Positions 62,843 to 64,000 of a DNA stretch of 64,000 nt are shown piece after piece. The notes beneath the pieces were generated by a model. The model was not told the origin of the DNA, did not search any database, and saw only the letters and a list, made by a program, of their open reading frames with translations. Source of the stretch: Hydrogenophaga sp. (lineage in GTDB: Bacteria; Pseudomonadota; Gammaproteobacteria; Burkholderiales; Burkholderiaceae_C); NCBI RefSeq assembly GCF_026125785.1, contig NZ_JAHCKL010000003.1, forward strand, positions 124,001-188,000. Reading direction: 5' to 3'. Position numbers and translations under genes: made by a program. Position 1 is the first letter of the stretch; each line of letters starts with the position of its first letter.

Positions 62843-63331
62843 TCAGGGCTTGCTGGACGTGGGGAACGGCCAGGCTGCCTGAGGGTTGAGCTTCGTTTGC
62901 GCCGCAGGCGCAGCAGGGGCTGCCGGCTTCTTGGCCGGCTCAGCTTTTTTTGCGGGGGCTGCCTTTTTCGCAGGGGCCTTCTTCGCAGCGGCCTTTTTCG
63001 CAGGAGCCTTCTTCGCCGGGGCCTTCTTGGCGACGGCCTTCTTCGCCGGAGCCTTCTTGGCAGCGGCCTTCTTCGCCGGGGCCTTCTTGGCGACGACCTT
63101 CTTCGCCGGGGCCTTCTTGGCAGCGGCCTTCTTCGCCGGAGCCTTCTTGGCGACGACCTTCTTCGCCGGAGCCTTCTTGGCGACGACCTTCTTCGCCGGG
63201 GCCTTCTTGGCAGCGGCCTTCTTCGCCGGAGCCTTCTTCGCCGGAGCTGCCTTCTTCGCAGCGGGTTTCTTGGCCGGAGCCTTCTTAGCCGGAGCGGCCT
63301 TCTTGGCCGGGGCTTTTTTTGCAGTTGCCAT
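62843..63331 (-). CDS. Histone H1-like Ala/Lys/Pro-rich DNA-binding protein
   Basis: A 162-residue, very basic protein composed almost wholly of repeats of the type KKAPAKK, KKAAAKK and KKVVAKK, ending in a distinct tail ([18 protein letters not shown]). Such proteins resemble eukaryotic H1 tails and AlgP/Hc1-like bacterial proteins that bind DNA non-specifically. ATG 63331 follows AAGGAGAAAACA. The underlying DNA is a tandem array of units of about 12-36 bp, so copy number is prone to vary between strains. The length of the array could change through slippage or recombination. Confidence 0.9.
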   Translation of the reverse strand: MATAKKAPAKKAAPAKKAPAKKPAAKKAAPAKKAPAKKAAAKKAPAKKVVAKKAPAKKVVAKKAPAKKAAAKKAPAKKVVAKKAPAKKAAAKKAPAKKAVAKKAPAKKAPAKKAAAKKAPAKKAAPAKKAEPAKKPAAPAAPAAQTKLNPQAAWPFPTSSKP

Positions 63332-63410
63332 TGTTTTCTCCTTGATCAAGTTGCAAAGAGCACTTCAGCCGGTCTTGTCGCCGGTGAAGTGATTCAGCGC
63401 CCTGGAGCCA

Positions 63411-63426
63411 CGTGGATGCATCCACG
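63411..63426. promoter_or_regulatory. Perfect 16-bp palindrome upstream of the histone-like gene
   Basis: CGTGGATGCATCCACG is fully self-complementary and lies 80-95 bp upstream of the histone-like start. It may be an operator; no protein can be named. The rest of the 216-bp intergenic region to nrdB has no gene. Confidence 0.4.
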
Positions 63427-63457
63427 GCTGGCCCCAAGGTGTTGAATCCTGTGACAA

Positions 63458-63495
63458 GACCCCGCTGCCGGCGCCATGGCGTCGGGAGCAGGGTC
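63458..63495 (-). terminator. Long imperfect hairpin downstream of nrdB, possible terminator
   Basis: GACCCCGCTGCC and its partner ending in GGGAGCAGGGTC form a long imperfect stem around GCGCCATGGC. On the minus strand it lies 53 bp after the nrdB stop and is followed by TTGT, a poor T tract. Confidence 0.45.
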
Positions 63496-63547
63496 CTGAA
63501 TGTACGGAACACATGTCAATAGAGGGTCATTTCCCATTGGCGTGGCG

Positions 63548-64000
63548 TCAATCCCAGGAAAGCGCCCCGCCGGACTGGTACTCGATCACACGGGTTTCAA
63601 AGAAATTGCGTTCCTTCTTGAGATCGATCATCTCGCTCATCCAGGGGAACGGGTTTTCTTCGTTCGGAAACAATGGCTCCAGGCCGATCTGCGTGGCGCG
63701 CCGGTTGGCGATGTAGCGCAGATAGCCCTTGAACATGGAGGCGTTGAGGCCCAGCACGCCGCGCGGCATGGTGTCCTCGGCATAGCGGTACTCGAGTTCG
63801 ACGGCCTTGAGGAACAGGTCCTTGATCTCGGCTTTGAACTCGCTGGTCCACAGCATCGGGTTCTCCATCTTGATCGCATTGATCAGATCGATACCGAAGT
63901 TGCAGTGCATGGACTCGTCGCGCAGGATGTACTGGTATTGCTCGGCAGCACCGGTCATCTTGTTCTGGCGGCCCAGTGCAAGGATCTGTGTGAAGCCGAC
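63548..64000 (-). CDS. nrdB: Ribonucleoside-diphosphate reductase beta subunit (5' part beyond window)
   Basis: The C-terminal 150 codons of a class Ia R2 protein, the diferric-tyrosyl radical subunit that makes deoxyribonucleotides. Visible: [17 protein letters not shown], the iron-ligand helix [20 protein letters not shown] (Glu and His ligands), [20 protein letters not shown] and the C-terminal tail [18 protein letters not shown], which docks on the alpha subunit. The gene continues past the right edge. Confidence 0.93.
   Translation of the reverse strand, partial: VGFTQILALGRQNKMTGAAEQYQYILRDESMHCNFGIDLINAIKMENPMLWTSEFKAEIKDLFLKAVELEYRYAEDTMPRGVLGLNASMFKGYLRYIANRRATQIGLEPLFPNEENPFPWMSEMIDLKKERNFFETRVIEYQSGGALSWD

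Noticed and set aside
62950-63288. Tandem repeats that could suggest a CRISPR array or satellite
   Set aside because: Units are of irregular length, without unique spacers, and encode KKAPAKK-type repeats in a continuous frame with start, stop, ribosome binding site and terminator.

Overview
The window is chromosomal DNA of a high-GC betaproteobacterium, most likely a member of the Comamonadaceae in the order Burkholderiales. This rests on gene order (STAS protein-hslV-hslU directly before a complete dcw cluster; mpl-tlpA-accB-accC-prmA-DUF3426), on protein signatures (HslV with a short MESFHG propeptide, an AlaLysPro-rich histone-like protein, DksA with a cysteine-poor finger) and on GC-rich repeat-like intergenic segments. 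Genus cannot be fixed from sequence alone. No rRNA, tRNA, CRISPR array, insertion sequence or prophage was seen.

Layout. 1-1.7 kb: minus-strand ABC transporter of polyamine type (cut by the window edge), divergent from dapF across a perfect 35-bp palindrome. 1.9-6.2 kb: dapF, DUF484, xerC, a periplasmic DsrE protein and a His-rich G3E GTPase. 6.4-11.5 kb: dksA with a long Ala-Lys-Pro extension, a STAS protein, hslV and hslU. 11.8-30.6 kb: the full division and cell wall cluster mraZ-rsmH-ftsL-ftsI-murE-murF-mraY-murD-ftsW-murG-murC-ddl-ftsQ-ftsA-ftsZ-lpxC, nearly all overlapping by 1-11 nt. It is headed by a promoter carrying four AAGTG repeats with a 10-nt period.

31-43.7 kb is the accessory part: a putative catabolic island. 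It holds a class I cytochrome P450 with its own FAD reductase and [2Fe-2S] ferredoxin, a DctPQM TRAP importer, two similar IclR regulators, an unrecognised protein built of two homologous halves, a cupin, a ketosteroid-dehydrogenase-like flavoprotein, a NIPSNAP protein and an MFS transporter. Two of its promoters share an extended AT-rich element, so uptake and oxidation of one organic acid-like compound under IclR control is a reasonable inference; the substrate is unknown.

43.7-50.3 kb: a minus-strand run of ruvC, cdsA-like, plsC-like, mtgA, tonB-like, an RNB exoribonuclease and a YqiA-like esterase, divergent from rodA. 51.6-57.7 kb: tldD, aroG, a small unknown gene, mpl (convergent), a possible nucleotidyltransferase and a TlpA-type thioredoxin. 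aroG is preceded by a 24-codon peptide whose core is nearly all Phe, Tyr and Trp, followed by mutually exclusive hairpins ending in nine T: a textbook transcription attenuator. 57.9-62.8 kb: accB, accC, prmA, a zinc-ribbon membrane protein and a PfkB kinase. 62.8-64 kb: a histone H1-like gene and the 3' part of nrdB on the minus strand.

Much of the window serves one task, envelope growth: DapF makes meso-DAP, MurC-MurF, MraY and MurG build lipid II, Mpl recycles muropeptides, FtsI, FtsW, RodA and MtgA polymerise, FtsA, FtsQ, FtsL and FtsZ organise the septum, and LpxC, AccB and AccC feed lipid A and fatty acid synthesis.
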